Source: Callaeas wilsoni (taxonomy: Eukaryota > Chordata > Aves > Passeriformes > Callaeidae). Taken from it: a DNA stretch of 64,000 nucleotides. The DNA lies in assembly GCA_013398955.1 (NCBI GenBank), contig VWPU01012707.1:469997-533996 (forward strand), given 5' to 3'. Each line of letters opens with the position of its first letter. The stretch's first letter is position 1. Made by a program: the position numbers and the translations under genes. Shown here piece after piece: positions 39,481 through 53,800 of the stretch. The notes under the pieces were generated by a model. The model was not told the origin of the DNA. It searched no databases and saw only the letters and a list, made by a program, of their open reading frames with translations.

Positions 39481-42439
39481 AACACACACAAGTGAGATGC
39501 ACAGTTGGTGAGCATACTCTGTATTCTACCTTGCAGAAACAGTCTTAAAACTTCTTGAAACATAACCAGATTGTTTTCTCTCAGATTACCATATCACGTA
39601 TGAAAAAACTTTTAACTGAAAATAAACTGACTTTTCCTTTTTAATATTTCTCCACAAACCACTGTTTGGGAACAACTGAAGTGAAGAAAGCTTTGAAAAA
39701 AAAGGAATGAGAAGAACTTATTGAGTGGGATTTTAATTTGCTTCACTAAGTAAATTTAGCTCACAAATACATCTACATATATTTTCTCCTTTTTTTTCTT
39801 GACTCCTAAAAATAAAGTGGTTTTTTGCCAAACGGTAAGAAAAAATATACCTATTGCAAAGAGATTTTAACAAAAAAATTTTTTTTTTCATTTAATTAAG
39901 ATTAGACAAGATCAAAGTGGTTTTTTTATCTGTGAGCAGGAACCTAAACCCACTTTTTATTAATGTCTGTCAGTATACACAAAAGCACACACAGTTTACT
40001 GTTGCATTTCCATAGGGCTTTTTCCTTGAAAATTCATATATGATCTTGAGTCCAGGTTTAGAACTGCTTTATTATGAAGATTTTTTAAAATGTGACACAG
40101 ATTCGAAATACTGAAAATCAAACTACTGTGAAATTATGAAACGGCAATGAAGAAGGAAATATTTCCATTACCATGCATCCCCATTTAACTACAATAATTT
40201 TATTAAGAACAGCTGTAATATTAAATACTTTGTATTTACATTCTACTCCTATCCATTTCTCTGGATTTTTACATGCTTTCTTTTACAATTGTATGCCTAT
40301 CACATATCATCTGTATTTCTTATCCTGCTGAAGTTGAAAGATGGGAGTCATAAAAAATAATTGGAGAGAAAAGACCAAGACGATGGAACTCTAATGTCTT
40401 TTGCTAATGAACTGCTCTTTAAACAACCAAAAAAACCCTCATCAAAACTCTTAACTTCAGAATTCTACATTTCTGATGTAAAAAGTTTGGATTCAAAAAG
40501 AAGTGTTAAAGATGAAGGTACATTTAGGCCTGCAAGACATGCCAGGGATGACTGTTGTAATAAGGACAATTGATAGTACAAGATAAGCTAGGAGAACTGT
40601 CTATATATAGGTGACAAAAATAACTCCCATCCATTTTGCATGCAAATTTCATCCTTAGGCAGCAGTTTTGGGAGCTAACATGGTACTACAGCAGCATATT
40701 AAAGAACTTCTCCCAGCTCAGCTAATAGACATATTTAAATTTTGGCTCTTTAAAAATGAATAATAATTAAAAGAACACAAGACGTGGATGATTTTGGTTT
40801 TTATCTCAGTTACTATTAGTATAATTTCTTATTGAAAAAGTATTTTCCATATGCCAAATAGGAGTCAGCAACTACTTTGCTACCCTCACATATTTAATTT
40901 AGAATCCTCCTTTATCACTGTTTACAATCATTTTATTATCTAAGAAGAGACCTAATATTTTGCTCATTGGGACATCTTTTTTGGGGCAAGGAGGTGGAGA
41001 AAACAATTATTCTGAGTTCTTCCTTTGAGATATAAATAGGGAAATTTACATCCTGAAAAAAGCACGGATTTTCTTCTTGAGAGTGGGAAGGCAAAACACG
41101 TGTTTCCTTGCAAATTACCATACTAATCACTTGTGCATGTGGGAAGAAAGCTAGAAACTTTCCCTCTGGAAATGGCAGTGGTCTTGGAGGTGGGGAGAAG
41201 GCAGATTTTGATTCATGCTCCAAAACTCCTGCTCAGAAGAGTCTGTGAGGTAAGAGAAGTTGTTGATTGGCCTCGTGTCTCTGCTAGTTCAGAAGGAACC
41301 TTACATGCCATATGGGCTGATCCCCTTTACCTGGGAGCGAGAGTCTTTGGGAAAGAACTGAGTCAATCCCAGCATCTTTCATCAGCCCTTCAGGAGTGTT
41401 CGAGGAGTATGGATTCCTCATGATCTCAACCTCTAAGATATCATTTAAGAGACTTTATAAGCTTATCACTTCAGCCACTCAGCAGAAGTGAATGGAGGTT
41501 AGAATTTCACCTCACATTCTGTTCTTTGAAGAGGTACTGACACTTTGCAGTCATTTGTTCTCATTATCCTGGAAGGATCTATGCTCCAAAAGGCCTTTTT
41601 TACCAACAGATTCAAAATCATCTTTTGAGAAACCCTCTGAAATACAAGTAAAGATGATCAGCTGTGCTTTTAAAGAATTTACTCAGTTCTATTAGACACT
41701 AAGGCAGGTCTGACCCTTTAGCTGAACAGTTTTCTTTTCCTGATAAAATGCAATGACTTCCCCTAGAAATGCAGTATCTTTACTCTGACTCTGATACTTT
41801 CAGTCAGCTTTCCCAGTATTCTCCACTGTCTGATACGGAGAACATTTTCATTCTTCGTATTTGTTCCGTACCTTTTTTAATATCATATATAAGCTACATA
41901 AACAGGTGAAGCCATACAGTAACTGTTAGAGAAAATTTTAAATTAATTCCTTCTCGAAACGCAATACAATTATAAATGCTATGGACAAAAAGTGGTAAAA
42001 AACTAATTGGTTTTAAATTCAGTAACAATATCAACAACACATTTATAATAATCAAAATAAGCAATGAAAGACCACTAACATGAAGGATGTTATGCTAATT
42101 TCAATTATTATACATTTTTAAAAAAATTATACTATTTTAATTATGTTAGTTTTACTTCACTTTGCCTTAACAAATAACTCAGCTATCCAAAGTATTGAAA
42201 ATACTTTATCTTGCAACAGCTCACTTTCCATACAATATGTCCTCTAAAACATTCCATTTCTATGCTTTCCAATGCCATTTTTGGACACTGATTTGAAGGA
42301 CGACATTAGGTACAAGACACTTATTTTGTGGAAAGCCATGTCCCAAATATTAGTTGAGCATCCAACTCAGTATACTTCCAGCACAAATTTTTAACTATTT
42401 ACACAGGAGTTTTCGCAGTGTGACTAAATGGCACTGCCA

Positions 42440-43340
42440 GGAAAGAGCTAATGATGATGGCTAATGGAGCCCACATCCAGCTGGCGCACAGTCACCAGTG
42501 GTGCTCCCCAGGGCTCAGTACTGGGGCCAGCCCTGTTCCATGTCTTTACCAATGATCTGGATGAGGGGATTGAGGGCACCCTCAATCAGTTTGCAGACAA
42601 CAAATGGAGCAGGAGTGTTGATCTGACAGAGCAGAGGAAGGCCCTGTAGAGGGATCTGGACAGGCTGGATCCATGGACTGAAGCCAGTTGTAGGATGATC
42701 AGCAAAGCGAAGTGCTGAGTCCTGCCCTTTTGTCACAACAACTCCAGGAAGCACTACAGGCTGGGGGCAGAGTGGCTGGAAAACTGCCCACTGGAAAAGG
42801 ACCTGGGGGTGCTGGTTGGTGACTGTCTGAACATCAGCCAGCTTGTGCCCAGGTGGCCAAGAAGGCCAGTGGCATCCTGGCCTGGACCAGGAATAGTGTG
42901 GCCAGCAGGACCCGAGCAGTGATTGTCCCCCTGTACTCAGCACTGGTGAGGTCACACCTCAAATGCTGTTCACTATTAAGCTGCACCTTGAATACAGTTT
43001 TGGACCCCTCACTAAAGAAAGGGATCGAGGTGCCGGAGCGTGTCCAGAGAAGGGCAGTGAAGCTGGTGAAGAATCTAGAGAGGCAAGAGAAGAGGGCCTC
43101 AAGTTGCATCAGAGGAGATTTATGTTCGATAATAGGAAAAAAATCTTCACTGAAAGGGTAGTCAGGCATTGGATGAGGCTGCCCAGGGGAGTGGTGGAGT
43201 CACCACACCTAGAGGTATTTAAAAGCCATGTAGGTGTAGAACTTAGAGACAGAGTTTAATGGTGGACTTGGCAGTGTCAGGTTAATGGCTGGACTTGTTC
43301 TTAAAGGTCTTCACAACCTAAATGATTCTAGGATTCCGAA
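42440..43340 (+). mobile_element. CR1 LINE, RT C-terminus to 3' end
   Basis: A frame at 42464-42649 reads [20 protein letters not shown] and then QFADN, the RT motifs of CR1; the catalytic FADD is changed to FADN. The 3' UTR follows and it closes with 'aatgattctaggattc'. The copy is inactive. It lies between the two genes, about 1.3 kb past the IQUB stop codon. Confidence 0.92.
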
Positions 43341-44611
43341 AACCTCCAACACTGCATTGCATTGAAATCAATGGACTACTGGCTTTTCACATTTGTTTGA
43401 ACTATTTCCTTACCATTTATTTAAATTATCCTTCTGGAGTTGTAAATTGCATTTTTTAAAATCTGTCTAAGAAGGAAGGAAACAAATTTATAGAGAGGCA
43501 GATTCCTATCTATGTGACTCCTTGTCATTCAACCCATAATTTACTTCAAAACTTTTATGACTCTGGAGGAAATTCAGACTTAGCAGCCATTCCTGTCTTA
43601 AGGCTCAGATGTCAACTGGAATGCTTATGTGCTGCAATTCTACAATTAGTTCAGCAGTGAACTAAAATACAGAATTTAATTAAACTAGAATTCTGAATTT
43701 AATGGTAAAATCAATGGAGAGGTTCCACTGATGTTAAAATGCACTGGTCAGCCAGGTACTGGTTCTACAGTTTGTGTTCTGTTGAGGGAGTCAATCAGTT
43801 TTCAGCTGTTTGCTGCCAAATATGTGCTTATTTCTCTTTGTAAATGAGAAATGTACTGCTTTTTCCTAGGTAGTTTCATTTGTTAGACCAAAAGGCTGGG
43901 TCAAAACCACATCTATAATAGAGGTTTCAAGAAGAACCTTGCAACTTTCTGTTGGATTTTTGAATTTACACCATATCATGTTTTTCTCTGTAACTATGAT
44001 CAAACATGAACTTTTTTAGTTATGGGGGGAATTTATTTCTTCAAATAATAGAAACTCCTCAAAAATAAACATATTTCAACCAGTCTGAAATGTGTACTTC
44101 AAATTATGACATTTAAATTCTAATACCCAAATTATAATAATTACAATAATTTCAACATCTTGGATACAATAATTACATGCTGGCAGTTCCACTATGACCA
44201 TCTACATGAGCTACAAAATGTGAAGCTGTTCTTTTGCACAAATGTTTGCAGGGTAAAGCAGCTATATCTGGAAAGCTATACCTATCCTGTTGTTCTGTAG
44301 GAATCCGGAGTTTGAGGGGGTTTCTGCCGTATGTGCTTAAGACAAGAAAAATAAATTTAATACAGTGCTATAGTATTAATTTTCTAATTAAAGGGTGACA
44401 AAGAATTAACAGAACCCACCCAACAGGAATATTACACTATAGACAGAATGTTCCAAGCAATGCAGGAATACACAGGAAAATAATCATTGCTCTAAAAACT
44501 GAGAATTTACAAAGCTCTTTAACAACATTTTATTTTTTTTAAAATGAAGTTACAAAACTTGAAATGCAGCTATATTAATTGATTTAGATCAAATTATTTT
44601 ATCCTCAGAAG

Positions 44612-44617
44612 TTTATT
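44612..44617 (-). terminator. IQUB polyadenylation signal
   Basis: AATAAA on the minus strand, 67 nt past the stop codon. A second AATAAA lies at 44529-44534. Either could serve; transcript ends are needed to decide. Confidence 0.5.
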
Positions 44618-44683
44618 TCATCTGTGTAATACAATTAGGGTATTGATGAAAAAGTATATTTCTTCAAAACCTAGGAATTTAGT

Positions 44684-44845
44684 TCACTTCTTTAACTTCG
44701 AAGAATTATGGTTTTTGTAGGAATTTGCATTAGCCTGATTGTTACTTCTATGCAAAAATGATGACATCACAGGAATCTGAGCAAAGTAGTTTTTTGCCTG
44801 GATATGCTTTTGTTTTATTCTGTAAATAAATGGAGCTTCATAAGC
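44684..44845 (-). CDS. IQUB: IQUB coding exon 11 (C-terminus, stop)
   Basis: The acceptor is TTCTTTTCAG|GCT. It encodes [20 protein letters not shown], then [10 protein letters not shown] and an Asn/Lys/Ser-rich tail ending LKK-TGA. KIK-KHI-AKNYF-Q-PV is shared with mammalian IQUB. The final 20 or so residues are divergent. Confidence 0.9.
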   Translation of the reverse strand, partial: AYEAPFIYRIKQKHIQAKNYFAQIPVMSSFLHRSNNQANANSYKNHNSSKLKK

Positions 44846-47800
44846 CTGAAAAGAAAAATAAATTCAAATCCCATAAATACAATTAAAGTATCTAGAAATC
44901 TATGTGTTGCTTCATATTTTAGACATTATAAACATTTTGACATATTTTAGACATTATAAATAGTGGCCCTTTAATAAACTAAGGCAGATCATTTATTTGT
45001 ATATATACTTAATGAAATATTTTGTAGTTCTATGCTACTATCTTATGGCCCAGTAGTGAAAATTACTCCTTGTGAAATATTAGTCATGTTTTAAAACCAG
45101 AATAACTTTTTTTATCCATTCAAGATAAAACTTATTTCTTTTTTTCAGGTAAGAACATTTGTACTTACATTTGAAAATTAAGTAAGGCAATGCTTAGATA
45201 TCAACATTTGCAAGGTGAAGACTGTAGGGCATTCCTTGATAAGAATCAGAGTTGTTATTTAAAACTAATCATGGCAGCAAGTATTTTGCAGCATTTCAGT
45301 CAGCATTTGCATGCAGTGGTGACATTTTCCCAAATTCCTAGCGATTAGTAGTAATTCGGATGATGGAATAAATAACTAGAATATTTAGTTGAAAAAACCC
45401 TTTGTTAATGCTGTAGTCATCACTATGAATAATTGCTATTAAATAAACGGCTTAAGAAGCCTTTTCTGTTTAAGTGAATGAAAAACAATGATTCAACTTG
45501 CAACATTCTATCTCTGCCTCATTTTCCCTATTTCACACTCTCTTCATTTTTTTTGAAGAAGAAGAAATTTGAGTCCTCACTACAACTGATTCACTTCTCT
45601 ATTTGTTGCAAGAACTAAAGAAAATACCTCATGGTTCTTATGTAGGCTTGTGTAGCTTACCTGTTCTGACCTAACTCCCCCATCCACTGAAGCTGTGGAC
45701 CTAATCAAGTTAATGGCATTTCTTTGACTCTGACATCCAGACTCATGGCATCAAACCAGAGAAGTGCTCAATCAGGATCTTTGCCTGCCATAATGCTGGT
45801 AAACAGCGATTTATGGATGCTGAGGAGCATCGCTAGATTCAGATTGTCTGAATAGCCTCGTTGACTCACAGTGAGTCAGAGGAGTCAATAAAGGGATTTC
45901 CAGCTTGAAACTGATTTTACCTTCTAAAGCTAAAGCTCACATAAACGTGTCTGCTTGAAGACACAAGCTGGGCACTCACACAAAAAATATAATGGATGGC
46001 AGAATTCCTTTTGCCTTTAAAATGCCCTGATATATTTCATCCATAAAGAAAATTTTAAAGAGAGCAATTAATTTGCTCTGTCAGTTTATGCATCACATCC
46101 TCTTAAGGCTTACAAAAAGAAGAGCAATACGTAACAGCTGAAGCTGCATTTCTGATGCACACATATTGTGTTAAAAATTGAATTAAGAACACTCTGAAGA
46201 GAGGAACACTAGGCAACAATGACTGCAGATCACTACTTACATAAATCAATAACCTGGAGCTGAAAGGCTTAATAATCCATTATTAAGTGCAGGACAAACA
46301 CAGCTCACAGGATTTTCCTGTGAGAATTCCTACAAAACTAAATACTCTTAATATATGATATTCAGTGGAGTGATATTTCAGGGACTGCCATGTTTAGATA
46401 TGGAATTTGGGGGGATTGGTGTAAAAATACAGTTTTGATGATGACTTTAACATAGTCCTACGTGTTTTTAATTCAGAAGAGAAAATATGTTTCTATTGCT
46501 TAATTGCAAACTGTAAGGTTACATTGTAAGGGATACTCAGCTGACATCTATGTAGGAAAGTAGTGACAAATTTTATGATGACACATGGGTAAGTTCTAGA
46601 CAAAGAACCATTCTTCTATTTGATGAGAAATTTAGAAGACCAGAAACTAATGAGGCCAAAGCATGTGCAAAAGCACAGGCACATGATTGTCACAGTATTT
46701 ATGGTTAGCCTTTAGTATGCTTTTCATCCAGTCTAGCTCTTGTCTGATCTGATCTGAAGGAAGAGCACATGCACGGCACTGTTCTCAGCAGGCAGCATGC
46801 ACGAGGCCACTCAGCTTCTTGCATTTCAGGAGGGAGAATCGGAATCGGGACAAGACCGAGTTCAGGTACACTGCATGAGCTGTACATGCCAGATGGCTTC
46901 TGGATTAGTGTCCATTTTGTTTAATAGTACAGATGCAATCATTTAAATAGTCACAATGAGCCAATTTAAACACAGACAAGTGTAATGACTAAATTTGGCC
47001 CAACATAATTAGTCCTAGGATTCTATTAAAACATAGCATAAATAGAGAATTAAGCCCATTGAATTTTACCTTCTGAAGGTTACACAGCTTAAGATGTGCA
47101 TCTGCCTCTTCTTTAGTGAGGAGAATAGTGTTCCATGGAGACCACTCATGCTGCTTATCCCACCTGACCATAACCAAATCATACAGGTGACTGCAGGCAC
47201 TGAGAGCTGACTGGCAGTTCCATATGTTCTCAATCAGGTACTGCACATCTGGAAGCTGAAATGAAAAAAAGAGTTAAAAAGGAAGAAACGTGTTTTCATT
47301 CTACAAGTCTTGCACCCATGTAAAATCCAAATAAAGCTCTGGGTAGAAAAAATTTCTATCCACATGTCATATGATCACTTGATTAAAGAGCATCTTGACA
47401 TACATATATACTTTTAGCATAGTTGTTGGAATATCTGATTCTTTGACCTGTCAGCTAGACTTCTTTTAGTGTATAGCTTGCAAACCACCTTTAAAAGTAC
47501 ACCTATGCTTCAAGAGCTTAAGGGCTGCTTCTTTATGGTGTGGAACATCGCGTATCACAGGACAAAGCTGTAGCTTTTAGCCCATTTCTCAACCTGTCAA
47601 CAACATACACAAAATAAAGGACATAGTCAAAGTCACTGGTTACTATGACTAGCAATGCTCTTTCCAACAGTACCTGAACTAAGAAAACAATTTTACTATC
47701 ATCCTGATAATCAACTTCAGACCTCCTGAGATTTTCTAGTATAAGTCTGTACTTCAAATATGCTTCTCGTCGCCGAGCCTCATTATCAAGCTGGTAACAT

Positions 47801-50800
47801 GAGCGACATCTGCCAATGGTGCGGGAATTTGCAGGAATGGGAAACTCAGTAGATGGTAAGTAATTTTCGCAGCTATGACAGAAGTAAACATTTTTATAAA
47901 GCTTTAAGGGATCTTCTGGAACCTAAAAATTAAAAAAAAAAAAGTTAATTTATCACAGGGTATCTTTGTATTACTTGTATGTCACTCTTTAACACTGTCG
48001 GGATATGTCTTCCATATCGTCATGCAAGTATTTTAATATGTAAAAGCTAGAAGTATTTATTTTAAAATACCCAATAAAATGTTGTGATTTTTCTTAGGAT
48101 AGCAAGAGTCACTGTATTTTCTTACTGCATTTGCTAAAATCAGTTATATAAATCAGTCAATTCATTTTTAAGCTATATGAAGATCCTAAACATTATGTTC
48201 CAGTGCTCTTCCTGGTGCTTTTATGTATGCAGACTGTCAGTTATTCTGGAAAGATGACAACACAAAGAAAACAGAAACTAAATTCTCTGCATTTGATTTT
48301 TCATGTAGAATCTGACCTTTATGGCAAACATGAAACTCTGAGATTATGGGCATATTAATATCTTGGCCTAAGAATACAAAATCATCAGATCTACATGTCC
48401 AGAAACAATGTAGGGGAAGAAAATAAACTAAACTTGATTGTGACCTTCTCACCCCCATATTCCTTCAAGGATTCTGGAAAGAATGTCATGTAGTCTGTGC
48501 AGAGGGACCAAGTCTTAACTGGATAGTTTGAGTAGTCTGATAATCTTCACTGTCTGCTATGGTACATCTGCTAATAATCCTAGTGTAAAATTAACTGTTA
48601 GTTGGTTCTAAATCTAACATCTGCATCTAAATCTGACAGATTCTCTACTCCTGAGATAACATTGACCACTGTACGAGGAATGCTCTTCCGACAGATACAG
48701 AACAGACACTGCTACTTAGAGCAGCAACATATGATAGTGAATCATATTTTTATTTATAATCTGTAGTCAGAAAAGAAAAACACTCACACAAAACTAACTA
48801 CATCTTCTTCGCACACAGTCTACTGATTCTACAACAGAAGCCCAGAACAGTTTTTGCTTAGGTGCAAGCCCACTGGATATTGACATGGGCAATGTTCTTC
48901 CTTTCTGGAAGCATGGCATACTGCCTCTCGACCGGTAGAAAAAACACGACTTCCTCTCTCAGTACACTGGTACCACTTTGCTATTACATTTTACTGATAC
49001 CATCTCATAAGATCTACCATTTATAACTTTCAGGTTTTTCATTTCAGACACAAGAGTTCCTCGGCTCTCTCAGTGCTGCCAGCCACTTGTCAGGTGCTTG
49101 TAACCATGTCTATGCCCCATGCTTCCTAATATGACTGTATAAATTTATTTGTGCCTACGTACTTGCTACATTTTACTTCTTGAGGAACTCCTCCACCAAT
49201 TCTACAGCAAAATGTAAAATAAAAAAGCTTTCAGTGTTTTGCATCCCCCTTCTCTTTAAGTCAACGGCCACTATGTCAGATTGCAAAATAAGAATAATAC
49301 CTTAAGTAACCCAGCAACTTCAGGGTTAAACTCTGGAATTTTAATATACTGAAGAAATAATGTACAAATTCTTTTCCTCAGTCCTTCCAAGTTGCATTCT
49401 TTCACCTTTCTTGACATAAGATCAACTTCCCTGTCAATTAATGTCACTATTTCCTGTGTTAATTTACATTCATGTTCCTGAAAAAAAAAAAGGAGTAAAA
49501 GGAAAATAAACTCCACAACAATAAAGAAGCAAACAAATCATTCAATGCAGACATGAAAGCAAACTATGGATTCTATGCCCATTACCATTCATACCTCTGT
49601 ATGTTCATGTAAGAACACGTTCACAGGAGAACTCGTTAGTGTCTCAGGGAAACAATCTCCAATGAAACAACTGTAAAGAACTATAAAAGTGAGAATGCTT
49701 ACAGATTCTTTTTAAAGGGGCCTATATATGTATACCAAAGCTGTGAGGAACTGTAAGCCTGGAAGCACTAAAAGATGCTTAGCAGAAGTACTCAACAAGT
49801 GCAAACTTTACAGTCTTCAAAAGCCCAAAGAAATATTTCCCTAAGAAGCTTCCTTTGGCTGTGAGACTGGAGGTGCAATGTGGATGGGTTTAAAAAAAAT
49901 GCCACAAGAAAACACAAAAAATCCACCACACAAAAGGCTTGGGAGACTTTGACAGTATGCCTGGAAATTAGTCACTTCAATATTTCATATGCTTGGCAGG
50001 AGATTCTCCAGAGAGAGAGAGATGTATGAGGTCAGTGAGTTCAGTGATTTCTCAGTTAAAAGAGAGTGCTAATTTACAGAAATTCACTTGTTCACTACAG
50101 CAATATTGACTTGTATTAAGATGGTCAAGAGTTCATAAACCAGAAGTGCTGTCAATGCCATAGTGACTTTAAATCAAATACTGACACTACTAAAGCAAAC
50201 AGCAAGATGCTTGTTTGTTTTAATAAGACCAGGAAGCAGCATTCTATTCTAGGCTGTTGTCAACAGTATCATCCTGAAAGGACCTTGAAACTCATTCTTT
50301 TTGTACATGAATAAATAAATAAAAACAATATGAAAGACTAAAAAAAATGCAACCAGCTTTTAATTCGTTAGGAACACCAGCAGCAACAGTGGAGGTGGGG
50401 ACTGAGGGAAGAAGAGAAGAAGAAAAAAATCAACATTTGCTACCCATAAAACTGGTAATCCAAACCAATAGATAGATAAGGTTCTAAACAGGTATATCAA
50501 AGAAATGAGAAAAAATAAATGGTAATCGCCACATACATCTCTGCCACGGTCCTCATAAGGTTGCTGTTAAGTAGTAAACTAAACTTTGTACTAAAATTGT
50601 GTTATGTTTTAATATACAAAGAAGTCTTAAACCATGGTGTTAAAATTCTAACATGACTTGAAGATAAATATGCACATGATAAAGTGAAGTATGAATTTAG
50701 AGTGTACCTGGAACGTAAATTACACTCTCATGCCAGGTAGTACATGAGATTCTCTTGCTGCCAGCCCACCATCATGGCATGTGTCTGCCAGCAGCAGCAT

Positions 50801-53800
50801 TACTTGTGTGTCAACATAATTAAGTGACAGCATCTTTGGAAAGTACAGCTTCAAGCTAAACATAAATAGAAAACTAAAACTTACCTTCACTGTACATTTG
50901 AGTGTTAACAGCACAGATGTTCTCTCATCTTTTGGGATGTCCTTTGTAGTAATGCTGCGGTAGATTTCAAGCAGTTCTTTGCCACGGAGTGTGTTCTGTG
51001 TATCCATTTCAGTGATTTTTCCATCATATGCTTTCCACCTCCTAGGCTGTGCACACTTCAGAAACAATTTGTAGAACTCTGAGCTATTAAAATCTGACCA
51101 CCAGCTGAATAATTGCATTATGTTACATCAAGTTTCATCAATGCAAATAGGGACTTAACATTAATGCTTGACAAATGCAAAAGGCTCATTCTATTGTTGA
51201 TACTGATACAGCACCTCTTCCACCAAAGCAAGCATTCAATTGCACACTTTATTTAAAGCTGCAGGTCATGACTTACAGGATATTAAAAGCAAATAATATT
51301 CTCCTACAGGGATATGCTCTACTTCTTTAAATTTACTGACAGTAGTGTTAGAATACATTTGCTCTGTATTTCACTTTGCAGCCATAAATCCCTTCAAACT
51401 ATCAGTAAAAATCAATAGGTCTGTTGACTGTGTAAAGATTGCAAATTTAAGACCTTAAAGTGTACTGCAGTAAAAAATATCTCCAGGGAACTTTTCTATT
51501 TATGCTAGTTGCAGAGAAGGATAGAAGGAATACACTTTGTTAGAGCTAGGGCAAGGTATGTGTTCACAGTTTATCAGATACTGCACCTACGTTCTTGTTT
51601 GCTAACATAACCACATGCCTTATGCTTCAATTATCTCTTTGCACATCTTTAACTTTTATAGACAGTAAGAAGTTACACGATGTCACCTGCCCCAGCAGGT
51701 CTGAAACCAACCATTTTCTTCTTTCCAGAAGACTGGTTTTGGTTGCAAATCACACTGTTACATAAGGAGACATGTATCCAATTCCAATAGAAGAAGAGTT
51801 TTCAAAAGCCTCTCTCCATCATCACTTAACTCCATTTCCTTTTCTTAGTGGGGAGAGGTATTTGAAACCTCTTTCTGTGTATTAATTATTCTCTTTCACT
51901 ATATTTGGAACTTAAGTGTTCACTAACACTCACAAACTTCACCTTGTGGTCTCAGTGTGAGCTAGCAGTAGCAACACTTCATGCAGTATTCACATGCCTA
52001 GTAGATTCCTGGACATGGCCCCAGCATTGACACAATCATTATTTTGACGAAATAGGCTTGCTATGGTGATAAGTAATAAAAATACCAAGAATATTAGGTA
52101 GCTAGAAGAGATATGATTAGTTATCACCACAATCAAAACAGACTTTTCCTCACTTTTAAATAAATAAAGTTAGGTAGGGAAAAGAAAGGTAAAATAATTT
52201 TTAAAAGGATTTACCATCAAATTACTGACATTTAATTACATTATCAGTGGGATTAGAACTCTAATTAAAGGATATATTGTTAACCAGAGGTCACATTTCA
52301 GAGCCAAAACTAAGAAATGCGATAGCAAAACCAGACATTAGCTAAAAAAACTCCAAAACAACCAACTCTTAATTCCTTAGTGAAATCTTTGAATTTCTGC
52401 AAAACTAGAGCAAGGCAATTTTATCTCTGTCATAGATAGGGAGCATTCTACTGTATCTTCATTTTGTTTCACCATCTTTGTACAATACTAGAAATTTTTT
52501 TTAAAACCTCAAACAAAACAACACTCCCCCCAACAATAAAATTCAGACCAACTTAGAAGGTCTATCATGCTGTCAATCCTTTCTATGTTAGACTGGGACA
52601 AACCACTGTTTTCCATGTAGTAGTTAATTCAGTACCTACATTTGATCCTCTTCAAGGAAATCACTTACAATAACAGAGAAAGGTCATTTTCTTATGCTAG
52701 GAAGAATCAATGGGCAGAGTAGACCCTATGAAACAGTCAGTAAAATTGGATTCTTCTGATAATTTGCAAACCAAACATGTGCAAGCAGTCTTGGTATCCC
52801 ATTCTGCAAATGACCCTTAACACACACCAAATGTGTTATTACAATTAATTCTTCAAAGATATATCTGTAAGTACTGTATTTTTTCTTACTACCTTATCAT
52901 AGCTGGGTATTACATAAAAATATTTTAAAATGTAAAAAAATATGCAGCTTTTTACTGAAAAAAGAAAGAATCACAAGTTCTCTGATTTCAGGACTATTTT
53001 TCCGTACTCCACACTGATGTGAGAAAAACTAAAACGTTGAGATCTTCTGCCAGCTTTTTCTTGTCTTTTAATCTGCTGGCAGTGCTGTGGAATTTACAAT
53101 AATCCTGTTATCTGTATTACTTCAGAAAGCAAGGCTACTACAACTACACTCTGCTGCCAACGCATGAAAGCAGAAAAAGTGCCTGAGGAGAGAAATATAC
53201 CACCACAGACAGAGAGAAAAAGGTAAGTAAAATAAAAAAAATCCATAGGATGTGTGCAGAAATAGTACAAAGCATGAAAGGTATGAGCTGAGTGACAGTT
53301 AATAATGACACAAATTTCTTTAAGAAAATATGGTCGCTGTATAAAAGCTTAATCAAATACTTCCTCTCCAAAGTACAAATGCTGAAGAAGAACGAGCTCA
53401 GCATAAAGAGGAATCCCACAGAACACAGTGCACACACAACCAGTAGCAACCTTCATAAGAGCACACATGCCTGTGGAGGTACATGCTTATAAGTAGAAAA
53501 GAAGGGAACAAAGGTTTCCATGGAGAAGCAAGTTTCTCATACCACACTGGCTATTGCAGCTTGCAGTCTTCAGATGTGAAAGATGTCATTCCAGCTTTAA
53601 CTGGCAAGTGTCCAGATTGATATTACCAGCTCGAAGTTCAAGAAAAAACCTAATCCCTCATCAAGCACTCAACAATAAATTTCACACTGTAATTTAAAGT
53701 GCTTAAATTGCACTGTTACAGTCATAGCAAACATCCATCTAATTTTGAGATTTACAAAATTATATTTATCTTTTTAAAAAATGCAGTAATTGTTACTTTT

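Larger units (their letters stand above)
37521..44528. other. Intergenic spacer between ATP6AP1-like and IQUB
   Basis: About 7 kb. It contains a CpG-bearing patch at about 39190-39480 and the CR1 at 42440-43340. No protein-coding exon or RNA gene recognised. Confidence 0.65.
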
